A stretch of DNA of 64,000 nt from an uncultured Paracoccaceae bacterium (GCA_947494675.1 CANLVP010000001.1:496001-560000); one strand, 5' to 3'; numbered from the stretch's first letter, positions 8,597-17,600 are shown. Notes: a model not told the origin generated them from the letters alone. Program-made: numbers and translations.

Positions 8597-9993
8597 TGGC
8601 TCAACCCTTCAATTTCATTCAATTTATGACGCAACCGCGCATTCCGATAGCCCCATTCGCGCCAGTCATGCGGCGCAAAGACATGCAAGCCACGGCTGTG
8701 GCAAACAGCCTTCCCCGTTTGCAGCTCAAACGCGCGGAGCGCTGGCACGGCCCCTTCGCTGAGCTGGCACAGATAATAGGTGTCGGCGTCATTGCCGTGA
8801 TGGCTCAGGTTATGGCGGGCGATATAACCGTCGACATTCACCAGCGCGGTCACAAAGAGCGCGAGAACCGCCAGCGCGGCAGATTGCCCGATCAGCCACG
8901 ACACGGCCCACCCGCGCCAAACCTGCCAGATCATCAGCGCCAATCCCATGGCGACAAGTGACATCCAGACAAAGGCCGCAAACCGCAACCGCGTCAGCCC
9001 ATAGACATCGACGTAAAGATCGAGCCGCAGGATCGAGGAAAACACCAACACCACGTTCTGCGCCACCCAGGCCAGCAAAAGCCATTTCAGTATCGGACGC
9101 CCCTTGAGCCAGGGTTGCGCCAACAGCGCGAAGCCGCCGGCAAGCAGCGCCGTCGCCAACAGTGAATAGGCCCCGCGATGGGCATATTCCGCATAACCGA
9201 TCCCATCCGGCAGGCTGACCCCGCCACTGAGGTAGGCCAGATCAAGCACGGTCTGGACGGCAAAAATCACATTGAATGTCACCAGCGATCGCAAGACCGA
9301 CCCTTCGGTCAGGACGTGATGATCCCTTGTCGCGTGGGGAATAGCGGGCCGCAACAGACGCCCCGCCAAGGCGGAAAGCCGCAGCATCGGCCAGACAAAG
9401 ACGGCAATCAGCACCCAAAGAATGATGCGTGCCAGATCAGGCAGCACTGGGCCTTGCGCCGGGATCAACCCAACCAACCAGCCATCAATCACCGGATTTG
9501 CCATCGCGAAAAGTGCCACAAACACAATGCCCAGCACCGCAGGCACGGCCCAGTCGCGCAGACCGCTCAGGCCTTTTGCCGCTGATTGCCCAAGGTCGTG
9601 CGGCATCTGCATACCGGCGGCTATGTCTTGGACGGTTTGGACGTTCCCCCAAAACGGCATCCGCGACGTCGCCCGCACCACGCGGCCCAAATCGTCCCAG
9701 CCGCCGCAGACCTGAATAGCGCAAAAGGCAGCCAATCCTCCTAACGCAAAGGCAAACGACAAGGCTTGCATGTCTTCGATTGCCGGGATCAACGAGATCC
9801 CCAGAACAACCCAAGCCTGCCAGTTGAACCGCCCCCAGAGGGTTTGCGCCGCAACCGCAATGCACAGGAACAAGACCACAAAGCTCAGTCCCGGATGGAC
9901 GTCCCACAAGAAATAGTCAGCCAGAATGATCAGCCCCAATAGACCGATAATCCGTCCTGACGGTGATTGGGTGAATGCAATACTCTGGGCCAT
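8593..9993 (-). CDS. DUF4173 polytopic membrane protein
   Basis: 466 residues with about ten to twelve hydrophobic helices, and a conserved-looking GNVQTVQDIA segment and LTRLR–FVWMS motif near the middle, as remembered for the DUF4173/DUF4153 family. The C-terminal ~90 residues are soluble, with two Cys and a DWREWGYRNARL motif. The start at 9993 was preferred because AAGAGGG lies eight bases upstream; the longer frame begins at 10023. It is the first gene of an operon with a response regulator and a kinase. The function is unknown; in other bacteria this family is often linked to two-component systems. Confidence 0.75.
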   Translation of the reverse strand: MAQSIAFTQSPSGRIIGLLGLIILADYFLWDVHPGLSFVVLFLCIAVAAQTLWGRFNWQAWVVLGISLIPAIEDMQALSFAFALGGLAAFCAIQVCGGWDDLGRVVRATSRMPFWGNVQTVQDIAAGMQMPHDLGQSAAKGLSGLRDWAVPAVLGIVFVALFAMANPVIDGWLVGLIPAQGPVLPDLARIILWVLIAVFVWPMLRLSALAGRLLRPAIPHATRDHHVLTEGSVLRSLVTFNVIFAVQTVLDLAYLSGGVSLPDGIGYAEYAHRGAYSLLATALLAGGFALLAQPWLKGRPILKWLLLAWVAQNVVLVFSSILRLDLYVDVYGLTRLRFAAFVWMSLVAMGLALMIWQVWRGWAVSWLIGQSAALAVLALFVTALVNVDGYIARHNLSHHGNDADTYYLCQLSEGAVPALRAFELQTGKAVCHSRGLHVFAPHDWREWGYRNARLRHKLNEIEGLSQ

Positions 9994-10081
9994 GGGCCAT
10001 CCCTCTTGTCGTTGTTTTGACAAAGGAATAGCGGTGCGGCCCCTTAGATCACGCGGTCGTGTTCGTTAGATTTTGCGCAGA

Positions 10082-10759
10082 TTATTCTGCCGCCGCCCGG
10101 ATCGCACGGATGTTGTCACCATAGGGCGCGGGGTTGTCCACGGACCCACCCCGGAACACGGCAGAGCCTGCGACGAGCACATCAGCACCCGCCGCCCGCA
10201 CCAGCGGCGCGGTGGTCGGGTCAACGCCGCCATCGATTTCGATATGCACAGGCCGGTCGCCAATCATCTCACGCAGGCTGCGGACCTTGGCGGTCATGTC
10301 GATGAACTTTTGCCCGCCAAATCCGGGGTTCACGGTCATCACGCAAATCAAGTCCACGTCGTCGATCAGATCAGCCACAGCACTTGCTGGCGTGCCGGGG
10401 TTCAGCGCGACGCCCGCCTTGCATCCAAGGCTGCGGATGTTTTGCAGGGTGCGGTGGATATGGGGGCCCGCCTCAACATGGGCGGTGATGATATCCGCAC
10501 CTGCATCGGCAAAGCCCTGAAGGTAGGCATCAACTGGTGCGATCATCAAATGCACGTCCATGACCGTCTTGATATGGGGCCGGATCGCCGCACAGGTCTG
10601 CGCGCCAAAAGTGATCGCGGGCACAAAATGGCCGTCCATCACGTCCACATGGATCCAATCCGCGCCCTGCGCCTCGACCGCCGCGCATTCGGCGCCAAAA
10701 TTGGCAAAGTCTGAGGCCAAGATAGATGGCGCAATTTTAAGCGAACGGTCGAAAGTCAT
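10082..10759 (-). CDS. rpe: Ribulose-phosphate 3-epimerase
   Basis: A 225-residue TIM-barrel enzyme interconverting ribulose-5-phosphate and xylulose-5-phosphate in the pentose phosphate pathway. The family signatures are present: IAPSILASDFANFG at the N-terminus, metal ligands in HVDVMDGHFVP (Asp39 catalytic), VMTVNPGFGGQKF, and the second catalytic Asp in HIEIDGGV. The start at 10759 follows AAGGGG at good spacing. It is divergent from an AraC regulator, but as a housekeeping gene it need not be controlled by it. Confidence 0.96.
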   Translation of the reverse strand: MTFDRSLKIAPSILASDFANFGAECAAVEAQGADWIHVDVMDGHFVPAITFGAQTCAAIRPHIKTVMDVHLMIAPVDAYLQGFADAGADIITAHVEAGPHIHRTLQNIRSLGCKAGVALNPGTPASAVADLIDDVDLICVMTVNPGFGGQKFIDMTAKVRSLREMIGDRPVHIEIDGGVDPTTAPLVRAAGADVLVAGSAVFRGGSVDNPAPYGDNIRAIRAAAE

Positions 10760-10867
10760 GGCAAATCCCCTTGTTGGCACCGGCAATAATCCGATTTGCC
10801 GCCTGCGTCACCCCGCTATGCGCAATTGGCGCGGGTATCCCCGATTGGCGTGTGTTAATTTGACGGT

Positions 10868-11704
10868 ATGACACCCCGCACCCTGCATCACCGCGATATT
10901 CTGCACGCTAAGACCGTGGCCCATGTGACCCGGGCGACGCTCACCACGCAGCGGCCACGTCCGCTGCATACCCATGACTTCTTTGAGGTGTTCTGGGTCC
11001 AAAACGGCACCGTGCGGCACCATTTGCCCGGCGGGCCAGAGACCTTACAGGAAGGCGACGTGATTTGCCTGTCACCCGGTCAGGCCCATGGGCTGCAAGG
11101 CAAGGGTGAGGCGGCGATGGTCACGCTGATCTGCCTGCATCCGGATGTGGTCGCGGCTTTGGTGGCGCAGTTCCCGGACTTGAAAGATGTGGCGTTCCGC
11201 GCTGATGGGCCAACTCGGTTCCACCGCGATGTGCGGGCGCTGGCGGCGCTGAACCAAGCCGCAATTGCCTTGGAACACAGCCCGCGCGATGCGCTGTCGA
11301 CGACGGCGTTTCTGTTGCCGCTGCTGTCGGGCCTCGTGGCTGATGGTGGCGCGATTCCCGCCGATGCCCCGCGCTGGTTGGCGGAAGCCTGCCGTGCGGC
11401 GCGTGACCCTGCCGTCTTTCGCGAAGGCTCTGCCGGGTTGGTGGCGCTGACCGGCAAGGCCCACCCCCACGTCAGCCGCACCATGCGCGCGCATCTGGGC
11501 CAGACGCCATCGGACTACGTCAACGCGATCCGTATGAACCACGCCGCCCGCGCGCTGGTGACCGACACCGAACCGCTGGCCGAGATCGCCGAAAGCTGCG
11601 GAATTTCCAACCTGTCACACTTCCACAAACTGTTCCGGGCACGGTTCAAGATGACCCCGCTGAAATACCGACAGCAGTTTCAACGCGACGTCATTCAGCC
11701 GTAG
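10868..11704 (+). CDS. AraC-family transcriptional regulator
   Basis: 278 residues: an N-terminal cupin-like arm (HTHDFFEVFWVQNG, PGQAHGL) and a C-terminal double HTH (about 175-275, with LAEIAESCGISNLSHFHKLFRARFKMTPLKYR). The architecture is that of ChbR/AraC-type sugar-responsive activators. It stands 106 bases upstream of deoC and points the same way, so control of the deoxyribose-phosphate operon is plausible. The intervening region holds a palindrome at 11738-11755. The inducer is unknown. Confidence 0.85.
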   Translation: MTPRTLHHRDILHAKTVAHVTRATLTTQRPRPLHTHDFFEVFWVQNGTVRHHLPGGPETLQEGDVICLSPGQAHGLQGKGEAAMVTLICLHPDVVAALVAQFPDLKDVAFRADGPTRFHRDVRALAALNQAAIALEHSPRDALSTTAFLLPLLSGLVADGGAIPADAPRWLAEACRAARDPAVFREGSAGLVALTGKAHPHVSRTMRAHLGQTPSDYVNAIRMNHAARALVTDTEPLAEIAESCGISNLSHFHKLFRARFKMTPLKYRQQFQRDVIQP

Positions 11705-11723
11705 GGTGGGCAATCTGCCCACC
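11701..11723. repeat. Intergenic repeat A, copy 1 (8-bp hairpin)
   Basis: A 23-base element with perfect arms GGTGGGCA and TGCCCACC around ATC, beginning at the last base of the AraC stop codon. An identical 23-base copy lies at 17561-17583. Elements of this look are, from memory, scattered in Rhodobacteraceae genomes. Confidence 0.65.
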
Positions 11724-11737
11724 ATTGCCGAAATTTA

Positions 11738-11755
11738 TTTGACCAAACGGTCAAA
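11738..11755. promoter_or_regulatory. Palindromic operator candidate upstream of deoC
   Basis: TTTGACC and GGTCAAA are perfect 7-base arms separated by AAAC, 55 bases before the deoC start. The form is typical of operators for TetR- or GntR-type dimeric regulators. It is the best candidate control site for the deoC-aldehyde dehydrogenase operon. The left arm could also serve as a -35 hexamer (TTGACC). Confidence 0.45.
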
Positions 11756-11810
11756 CCTTGCCATGTGATCCGCACCGTGCCACGCTTGGCCGACACCGGG
11801 GGGATACGCC

Positions 11811-12806
11811 TTGACCACTGCCACAACGCAAACGCTGGAAACATCGCAACTGCCGCAGCTGCATGAGCCGCGCAATGACGGCATGCCGCTGGACCTTGAT
11901 TGGGTCGCCTCAGCGCAGGCCAATACCTCGGCGATTGAGCGTCGTGCAGCGACCTTGGGCGGGCGGCGCAGCATCAAAAAGGACTATCAAGCGGCATGGC
12001 TGTGCAAGGCGATCAGCCTGATGGACCTGACCACATTGTCCGGCGATGACACCGTAAACCGCGTGCGGCGGCTTTGTGCCAAGGCGCGGCAACCTATCCG
12101 CGCGGACCTCGCCACGCAGCTTGGAATGACCGGCCTGACCACCGGCGCAGTTTGCGTCTATCACGAAATGGTCCCGACAGCGGTTGCCGCCTTGGAGGGC
12201 ACCAACATCCCTGTCGCCGCCGTCTCCACCGGCTTTCCCGCCGGGCTCTCCCCCTTTCATCTCCGCATTGCCGAGATCGGCGAGAGCGTCGCCGCCGGTG
12301 CGCAGGAAATCGATATCGTGATCAGCCGCCGCCACGTGCTGACCGGCAATTGGCAGGCGCTTTATGATGAAATGCGCGAAATGCGCGACACCTGTGGTGA
12401 GGCCCACGTCAAAGCCATCCTCGCCACCGGAGAGCTCGGCACCCTGCGCAACGTCGCCAAGGCGAGCCTCGTCTGCATGATGGCGGGCGCTGATTTCATC
12501 AAAACCTCAACCGGCAAGGAAAGCGTCAACGCCACCCTGCCCGTCAGCCTGACCATGATCCGTGCCATTCGCGACTATCAGGACCGCACCGGCATCAAGG
12601 TCGGCTACAAACCCGCCGGTGGCATCTCCAAGGCCAAAGACGCGCTTTTGTACCTTGCCCTGATCAAGGACGAACTCGGCGACCGCTGGCTGCAACCTGA
12701 CCTCTTCCGCTTTGGCGCATCGTCCTTATTGGGCGACATTGAACGGCAACTCGAACACCACGTCACCGGCGCTTATTCCGCGCAGTGGCGGCACGCGATT
12801 GGATAA
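11811..12806 (+). CDS. deoC: Deoxyribose-phosphate aldolase
   Basis: 331 residues; cleaves 2-deoxyribose-5-phosphate to glyceraldehyde-3-phosphate and acetaldehyde. The Schiff-base Lys231 (FIKTSTGKESVNATLP), proton-relay Lys267 (VGYKPAGGI) and Lys201 (HVKAIL) are visible. The N-terminal ~50-residue extension with DLDWVAS is characteristic of the alphaproteobacterial and eukaryotic long DeoC form. The start is TTG, supported by a GGGGGA Shine-Dalgarno seven bases upstream. The next gene, an aldehyde dehydrogenase, starts 3 bases after the stop, so the acetaldehyde product is probably passed to it. Confidence 0.95.
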   Translation: MTTATTQTLETSQLPQLHEPRNDGMPLDLDWVASAQANTSAIERRAATLGGRRSIKKDYQAAWLCKAISLMDLTTLSGDDTVNRVRRLCAKARQPIRADLATQLGMTGLTTGAVCVYHEMVPTAVAALEGTNIPVAAVSTGFPAGLSPFHLRIAEIGESVAAGAQEIDIVISRRHVLTGNWQALYDEMREMRDTCGEAHVKAILATGELGTLRNVAKASLVCMMAGADFIKTSTGKESVNATLPVSLTMIRAIRDYQDRTGIKVGYKPAGGISKAKDALLYLALIKDELGDRWLQPDLFRFGASSLLGDIERQLEHHVTGAYSAQWRHAIG

Positions 12807-12809
12807 GCC

Positions 12810-15113
12810 ATGACCATCAAAGAAATCTTCGACACCATGGACTACGGCCCCGCCCCCGAAAGCGCATCCGAGGCGCTTCAATGGCTTGCCGACCGTGGGG
12901 GCTGTGCCGGCCACTACATCGGCGGCAAATGGGGCCCGATCCGTGATGATTTCCCGACCAACAATCCGGCCACCGGCGAAAAGCTCGCAGGCGTGACCAA
13001 GGGCACCGCGGAAGAGGTGGCAACAGCCGTCAAGGCCGCCCGCAAGGCGCAGCCTGGCTGGGCCAAAGACGCCCATACCCGCGCCCGCATCCTTTATGCC
13101 ATTGCCCGTGGCATGCAAAAGAACAGTCGCCTGCTCGCGGTGATGGAAAGCCTTGATAACGGCAAACCGATCCGCGAAAGCCGCGACATCGACGTGCCCT
13201 TAGCGATCCGGCATTTCTACTATCACGCGGGCATGGCGCAGCTGATGGAGGCTGAACTGCCCGACCGCCAGCCCCTTGGCGTCTGCGGCCAGATCATCCC
13301 GTGGAACTTTCCGCTACTGATGCTGGCATGGAAAATCGCGCCCGCTTTGGCGATGGGCAACACTGTTGTGCTGAAACCTGCCGAGTTCACACCGCTCACC
13401 GCGATGGTCTTTTGCGAAATCGCAGAGGCCGCAGGTGTCCCCCCCGGCGTCATCAACATCGTCACCGGCGACGGCGACACGGGGGCCGCGATTGTCGCGG
13501 CGGACGTGGACAAGATCGCCTTCACCGGCTCCACTTCTGTCGGGCGGATCATCCGCGAACAGACCGCGGGATCAGGCAAAGCACTGAGCCTCGAACTGGG
13601 TGGCAAATCGCCCTACATCGTCTTTGAAGACGCCGATGTGGACAGCGCCGTCGAAGGTCTGGTCGATGCGATCTGGTTCAATCAGGGCCAGGTCTGCTGC
13701 GCGGGCTCGCGCCTTTTGGTGCAGGAAGGCATCGCAGAGCGGTTCTACGCCAAGCTGCGCGCCCGCATGGACGGCTTGCGCATCGGTGACCCCTTGGACA
13801 AAGCCATCGACATCGGCGCCATCGTCGACCCAAGCCAGCGCGACATGATCGCCGCCATGGTCAGCGGCAACACCGAAGGCGAAACATACCAGACCACGGC
13901 ACCCGACGGCTGCTTTTACCCACCGACACTGATCACGGGCCTGTCCCCCGCCTCGCATCTGATGCAAGAGGAAATCTTCGGCCCGGTCCTCGCGGCCACG
14001 ACCTTCCGCACCCCATCCGAGGCGGTCGAGATCGCCAACAATACCCGCTACGGGCTGGCCGCCTCTGTCTGGTCCGAGAACATTAACCTCGCGCTCGACA
14101 TCGCGCCGCAACTGGCCGCTGGCATCGTCTGGGTCAACGGCACAAATATGATGGACGCTGCCGCAGGTTTTGGCGGCGTGCGCGAAAGCGGCTTTGGCCG
14201 CGAAGGCGGCTGGGAAGGTCTGGCAGGCTATACCAAGCCCAAGATCAAACGCGAAAAACTGACGTCTATCGCCCCGTTTACGGGCGCAGGGGGCCCATCT
14301 GACCCGCTCGACCGCACTGCAAAACTCTACATCGGCGGTAAGCAGGCACGACCAGACGGCGGCTATTCGCGCCCGGTCTTTGGCCCAAAAGGTGCGCTTT
14401 TGGGTGAGGCGTCACTTGCCAACCGCAAGGACCTGCGCAACGCGGTCGAGGCGATGAACGCCGCCAAAAGCTGGGGCAAGACCACGGGCCACCTGAGGGC
14501 GCAAATACTGTACTATATCGCCGAAAACCTCTCTGCCCGCAGCGACGAACTGGCCAAACGGATCAAGGATCTCACTGGCAAAGCGGGCAAGGACGAGGTG
14601 CAACACTGCATCAATACGCTCTTCACCTTTGCTGCCTGGGCCGACAAATACGACGGCCAAGCCCACAGCGTGCCGATCCGTGGCGTGGCACTGGCAATGA
14701 AGGAACCGGTGGGCAAGATCGCAGCCTTCTGCGCCGACGACTGGCCGCTTTTGGGGGCGATCAGCCCCATGGCCGCGGCCATGGCAATGGGCAACCGGAT
14801 CACCCTGATCGCAAACCAACCATTCCCGCTCGCTGCCACCGATCTCTACCAAATTCTCGAAACCTCAGACGTGCCGGGCGGCGTGGTCAACATCCTGACC
14901 GGTGACCACAGCGAGCTTGCGCCGCATGCCGCCAAACACATGGACATCGACGCGGTCTGGTCCTTCTCTGGCACCAATCTTGCGGCGACGCTGGAAAAAG
15001 GGGCTGCTGGCAACCTCAAACGCACATGGATCAATCCAGCGGGACCCTCTGCCAAAGACATGCTTGTAGCGGCAACAGAGGTCAAAAACATCTGGATCCC
15101 TTACGGCGCCTGA
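12810..15113 (+). CDS. Double-domain aldehyde dehydrogenase
   Basis: 767 residues made of two tandem ALDH modules. The first (about 1-490) is complete: PWNFPLLM, GDTGAAI, FTGSTSVGR, the glutamate in LELGGKSP and the catalytic cysteine at 296/297 in NQGQVCCAG. The second (about 505-767) repeats the ALDH N-terminal part (LYIGGKQARPDGG…) and lacks a recognisable catalytic Cys/Glu pair, so it is probably structural. Fused proteins of this length follow deoC in many Rhodobacterales. The likely role is oxidation of acetaldehyde from deoxyribose breakdown to acetate, using NAD(P). Confidence 0.88.
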   Translation: MTIKEIFDTMDYGPAPESASEALQWLADRGGCAGHYIGGKWGPIRDDFPTNNPATGEKLAGVTKGTAEEVATAVKAARKAQPGWAKDAHTRARILYAIARGMQKNSRLLAVMESLDNGKPIRESRDIDVPLAIRHFYYHAGMAQLMEAELPDRQPLGVCGQIIPWNFPLLMLAWKIAPALAMGNTVVLKPAEFTPLTAMVFCEIAEAAGVPPGVINIVTGDGDTGAAIVAADVDKIAFTGSTSVGRIIREQTAGSGKALSLELGGKSPYIVFEDADVDSAVEGLVDAIWFNQGQVCCAGSRLLVQEGIAERFYAKLRARMDGLRIGDPLDKAIDIGAIVDPSQRDMIAAMVSGNTEGETYQTTAPDGCFYPPTLITGLSPASHLMQEEIFGPVLAATTFRTPSEAVEIANNTRYGLAASVWSENINLALDIAPQLAAGIVWVNGTNMMDAAAGFGGVRESGFGREGGWEGLAGYTKPKIKREKLTSIAPFTGAGGPSDPLDRTAKLYIGGKQARPDGGYSRPVFGPKGALLGEASLANRKDLRNAVEAMNAAKSWGKTTGHLRAQILYYIAENLSARSDELAKRIKDLTGKAGKDEVQHCINTLFTFAAWADKYDGQAHSVPIRGVALAMKEPVGKIAAFCADDWPLLGAISPMAAAMAMGNRITLIANQPFPLAATDLYQILETSDVPGGVVNILTGDHSELAPHAAKHMDIDAVWSFSGTNLAATLEKGAAGNLKRTWINPAGPSAKDMLVAATEVKNIWIPYGA

Positions 15114-15153
15114 CCCTTCTTTCTTTGGAATGGAAATATCTTCGGGGGTGTTT

Positions 15154-15174
15154 GAGGGGGCAGACAGCCCCCTC
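15154..15174. terminator. GC-rich hairpin after the ALDH gene
   Basis: GAGGGGGC and GCCCCCTC form an 8-bp stem with an AGACA loop, 40 bases past the stop. It is preceded by the AT-rich lead (TTTGGAATGGAAATATC) that also precedes the hairpin of repeat B. There is no U-run, so factor-independent termination would be weak. It separates two convergent operons. Confidence 0.5.
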
Positions 15175-15236
15175 ATGATCGTGACGCCGGATGGCGGCAC
15201 CAAAGATCGCGTGCGCGCATTGCGCGCCCAATCAGG

Positions 15237-15917
15237 TCACTTACGGTTTTCTTTCTTGCGCCACGTATTCAGCCAATTGCGCACACCTGAACGCTTTTCG
15301 GCCACGCCCGCCTGCACTTCATCCATCCGGTCGCCTGCACTGTCCAAGGCCGGGTCCAGCGCGCGCTCGCGGAACTGGAACCACATCTTGCGCAGCATCA
15401 CGATGACCACGATCAGGAACCCGAAAAAGAAGATGTTGAACCACGGGATCACCTGCACATCAGGCCCCTCAACCGGGCGCACGGCGATGGCGTTGGGATA
15501 GATCGACGCCCAGCGAATACGCCAGCCATAATGCGTGATCACAGCCCAGCCATCAGTGCGCGCCGCACTCGCCGCCTCGGCCTGAAGATCAGAACTGTCG
15601 AACTTGAAATAGGGCGGCCAGATCCAGCCCGTATCCTCATTGCGGTAGACCATCACACCGGTGGCATCACGCGACATGAAACCCAGGAACATGGTCTTTT
15701 TCTTCTCGGTGTTGATCAGCCGCAAATCACGGGTCGCAAGCTCATTCGCGCCGCTGTCGGCCTGTGCATAGAACAACCGGTTAAAACTGGAAAAGTCGGT
15801 CCGGATCACTTCCGTCGATGTCACCCGCACCACATCGTGCTGCGGCAGGACGTAGTGCAGCAAGAGGCCCAAAAACAGGATCGGTATGAACCGCAGTGTA
15901 ATTCCCAAAGCACGCAT
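15237..15917 (-). CDS. DUF1523 membrane-anchored protein
   Basis: 226 residues. An N-terminal membrane helix (about 5-23) is followed by a soluble domain with VLPQHDVVRVTSTEV, NEDTGWIWPPYFKFDSSDLQAE and THYGWRIRWASIYPNA, all as remembered for DUF1523. A second helix near 160-180 and a charged C-terminal tail follow. The ATG at 15917 has GAGG nine bases upstream, inside the preceding gene's 3' end; a TTG at 15929 is the alternative. It is the last gene of the eight-gene AAA ATPase operon. The function is unknown. Confidence 0.78.
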   Translation of the reverse strand: MRALGITLRFIPILFLGLLLHYVLPQHDVVRVTSTEVIRTDFSSFNRLFYAQADSGANELATRDLRLINTEKKKTMFLGFMSRDATGVMVYRNEDTGWIWPPYFKFDSSDLQAEAASAARTDGWAVITHYGWRIRWASIYPNAIAVRPVEGPDVQVIPWFNIFFFGFLIVVIVMLRKMWFQFRERALDPALDSAGDRMDEVQAGVAEKRSGVRNWLNTWRKKENRK

Positions 15918-15925
15918 ATCGGACC

Positions 15926-16192
15926 TCAATTCGCATTTGTAATGTAGACGATCGCCGTCACAACGACCGCCGGGACAACATAGATCAGCAAGAGCAACTT
16001 GGGCCGCAGCCCGGCGTTATAGGCGGCGATCCCCTTTGCGACGTATTCGCTACGGGTGACGCCCTCTACAGGTTCCGCATCATATTGCTTTTCCAGTTTC
16101 TCGCGCCGCACGGACCGCGAATAGACGGATACACTCAGATAAATCACGCTCAGCGCGATAAACCCAAAGACCACAAGCCTGACAAACCCCAT
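15926..16192 (-). CDS. Small membrane protein of the AAA ATPase operon
   Basis: 88 residues with two predicted membrane helices (about 4-24 and 65-85) and a basic, charged linker (SRSVRREKLEKQYDAEPVEG). The start ATG at 16192 has GGAGG six bases upstream, within the last codons of the preceding gene; a GTG three bases earlier is less likely. Tight packing with both neighbours argues for co-translation. No family was recognised. Confidence 0.7.
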   Translation of the reverse strand: MGFVRLVVFGFIALSVIYLSVSVYSRSVRREKLEKQYDAEPVEGVTRSEYVAKGIAAYNAGLRPKLLLLIYVVPAVVVTAIVYITNAN

Positions 16193-16195
16193 CAC

Positions 16196-17551
16196 CTACC
16201 TCCGTTTCACCGCGCCCCACGGGCCGACCCTGTCAATCATATCAGGCACCGGTGGCGGCACCGCCAGCTGCGGCTCTTCCATTGGGGCCTCGTGCCCGAA
16301 AAGCGCCGCCCGTGTGCCTGCCTTATCCACCTGATACTCGTTTGCCAGAAATTCCGCCACATAAGCCTTCTTCGCATCGGGCCATGTGGCATAAGCCCGG
16401 TAAAACGCTTCCTTATGACAAATAAAGAGCTGCCGAATGTCCAAAGGGGCCAGTTCCGACAGTAGCATATTCACCAAATCCGCATCTGCATGGTTACGTG
16501 CGCGCAGCGAATAGAAATAGGCCGGATGCTCTGACGTAATGCGCGGCCATGGGCCGTCTTCCTCGGCCCAGCGTGCCAAAGCGGCCAGCCCCTGCCATTC
16601 CAACGGCAAGAGCTTTGCATAGCGCCGCCCCATGTTGCGTAGCGTCCGGCGCGTGGCCCCCGTGAGGTCCTCGCCCATGGTCGCGGCCACCTCGGCTACC
16701 ACAAAATCCATTTTCTGATGCAGGATCGCGGCCACGTCGATGCCGCGGGCATCCGTAATCGGCTCAACCAGATCATTGAGATCAAGGAACTTCGCAATGG
16801 CCGCACGATCACCAAAATCCATCAGATACTGGATCGGCAACTTACCCAGCGCGGCCTTGTCCTCCCGCGCGATGGCTGCGGGATGTTCAACGCCACGAAA
16901 CACGTAAAGCCCGCCAAAATGCGAGGTCCAAAAGTTGTCCTGATCAAAGGCCATCTCTTTGAGCTTCACAGGATTGCGCGTCACGTCGCCGGTTTCCTTG
17001 GACAGGCCGATCATCTTGCCAATCAGCACATCGTCAAACCAGGCGTCGTCCTCTTGCTTGAACTGATCGATCATCTGTCCCAGGCGCTTGGCCGTGGCGA
17101 CCGTGCCGCTTGTGGTATCCGCCTCGATCCGCACGCGCCGGATGTCGAAAAGGCGCACAGGATCTTCCGCGTCATAAACGGTGTTCACCAGCTCGCCTGC
17201 AACGGCATCGCGCGCGGTCAGGGCAAAAAGCTGCGGCTCATTCTCGGTGATGAACTGCCGCAAAACCCCACGGGAATTTGAGAATTTGGCGTTCAACAGC
17301 GGTGCTGTCTTTTGATCCGTGGTCAGCAGAATAAACTGACGGTTCACGCCTGCATGGTTGAGATACAGATCATCACCAAGCTCATCGCCAATTTCGGGAC
17401 TATAGCCCGAGATATCGATGTGAAAGGCATCAAGCGTCGTCGCCTTCCCGGTCAGGCTTTTCAATGCACGATTATAGCGGTCAATCAACACAGGGCTATC
17501 CACCCGAATGAGGTTGCCGAACATCAGGCCTTTTTCGATCAAACGGTGCAT
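16196..17551 (-). CDS. Uncharacterised soluble protein (possibly DUF6638)
   Basis: 451 residues without signal peptide or membrane helix. It starts MHRLIEKGLMFGNLIRVDSP and contains DDAWFDDVLIGKMIGLSKETGD and QLFICHKEAFYRAYATWP. The Pro-rich C-terminus (AVPPPVPDMI) looks flexible. From memory a family named DUF6638 occupies this spot next to AAA ATPases in Rhodobacterales; that name is unverified. It follows the 113-residue membrane protein gene after a 49-base gap that holds repeat A, the only sizeable gap in this half of the operon. Confidence 0.65.
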   Translation of the reverse strand: MHRLIEKGLMFGNLIRVDSPVLIDRYNRALKSLTGKATTLDAFHIDISGYSPEIGDELGDDLYLNHAGVNRQFILLTTDQKTAPLLNAKFSNSRGVLRQFITENEPQLFALTARDAVAGELVNTVYDAEDPVRLFDIRRVRIEADTTSGTVATAKRLGQMIDQFKQEDDAWFDDVLIGKMIGLSKETGDVTRNPVKLKEMAFDQDNFWTSHFGGLYVFRGVEHPAAIAREDKAALGKLPIQYLMDFGDRAAIAKFLDLNDLVEPITDARGIDVAAILHQKMDFVVAEVAATMGEDLTGATRRTLRNMGRRYAKLLPLEWQGLAALARWAEEDGPWPRITSEHPAYFYSLRARNHADADLVNMLLSELAPLDIRQLFICHKEAFYRAYATWPDAKKAYVAEFLANEYQVDKAGTRAALFGHEAPMEEPQLAVPPPVPDMIDRVGPWGAVKRR

Positions 17552-17560
17552 GCGGCCTCC

Positions 17561-17583
17561 GTAGGGTGGGCAATCTGCCCACC
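17561..17583. repeat. Intergenic repeat A, copy 2 (8-bp hairpin)
   Basis: Identical over 23 bases to the copy at 11701-11723, with arms GGTGGGCA/TGCCCACC. It lies inside the AAA ATPase operon, ten bases upstream of the 451-residue protein's start, where a hairpin in the mRNA could affect translation or create an RNA processing site. Confidence 0.65.
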
Positions 17584-17600
17584 TGCCTTTTGGGGAATCC

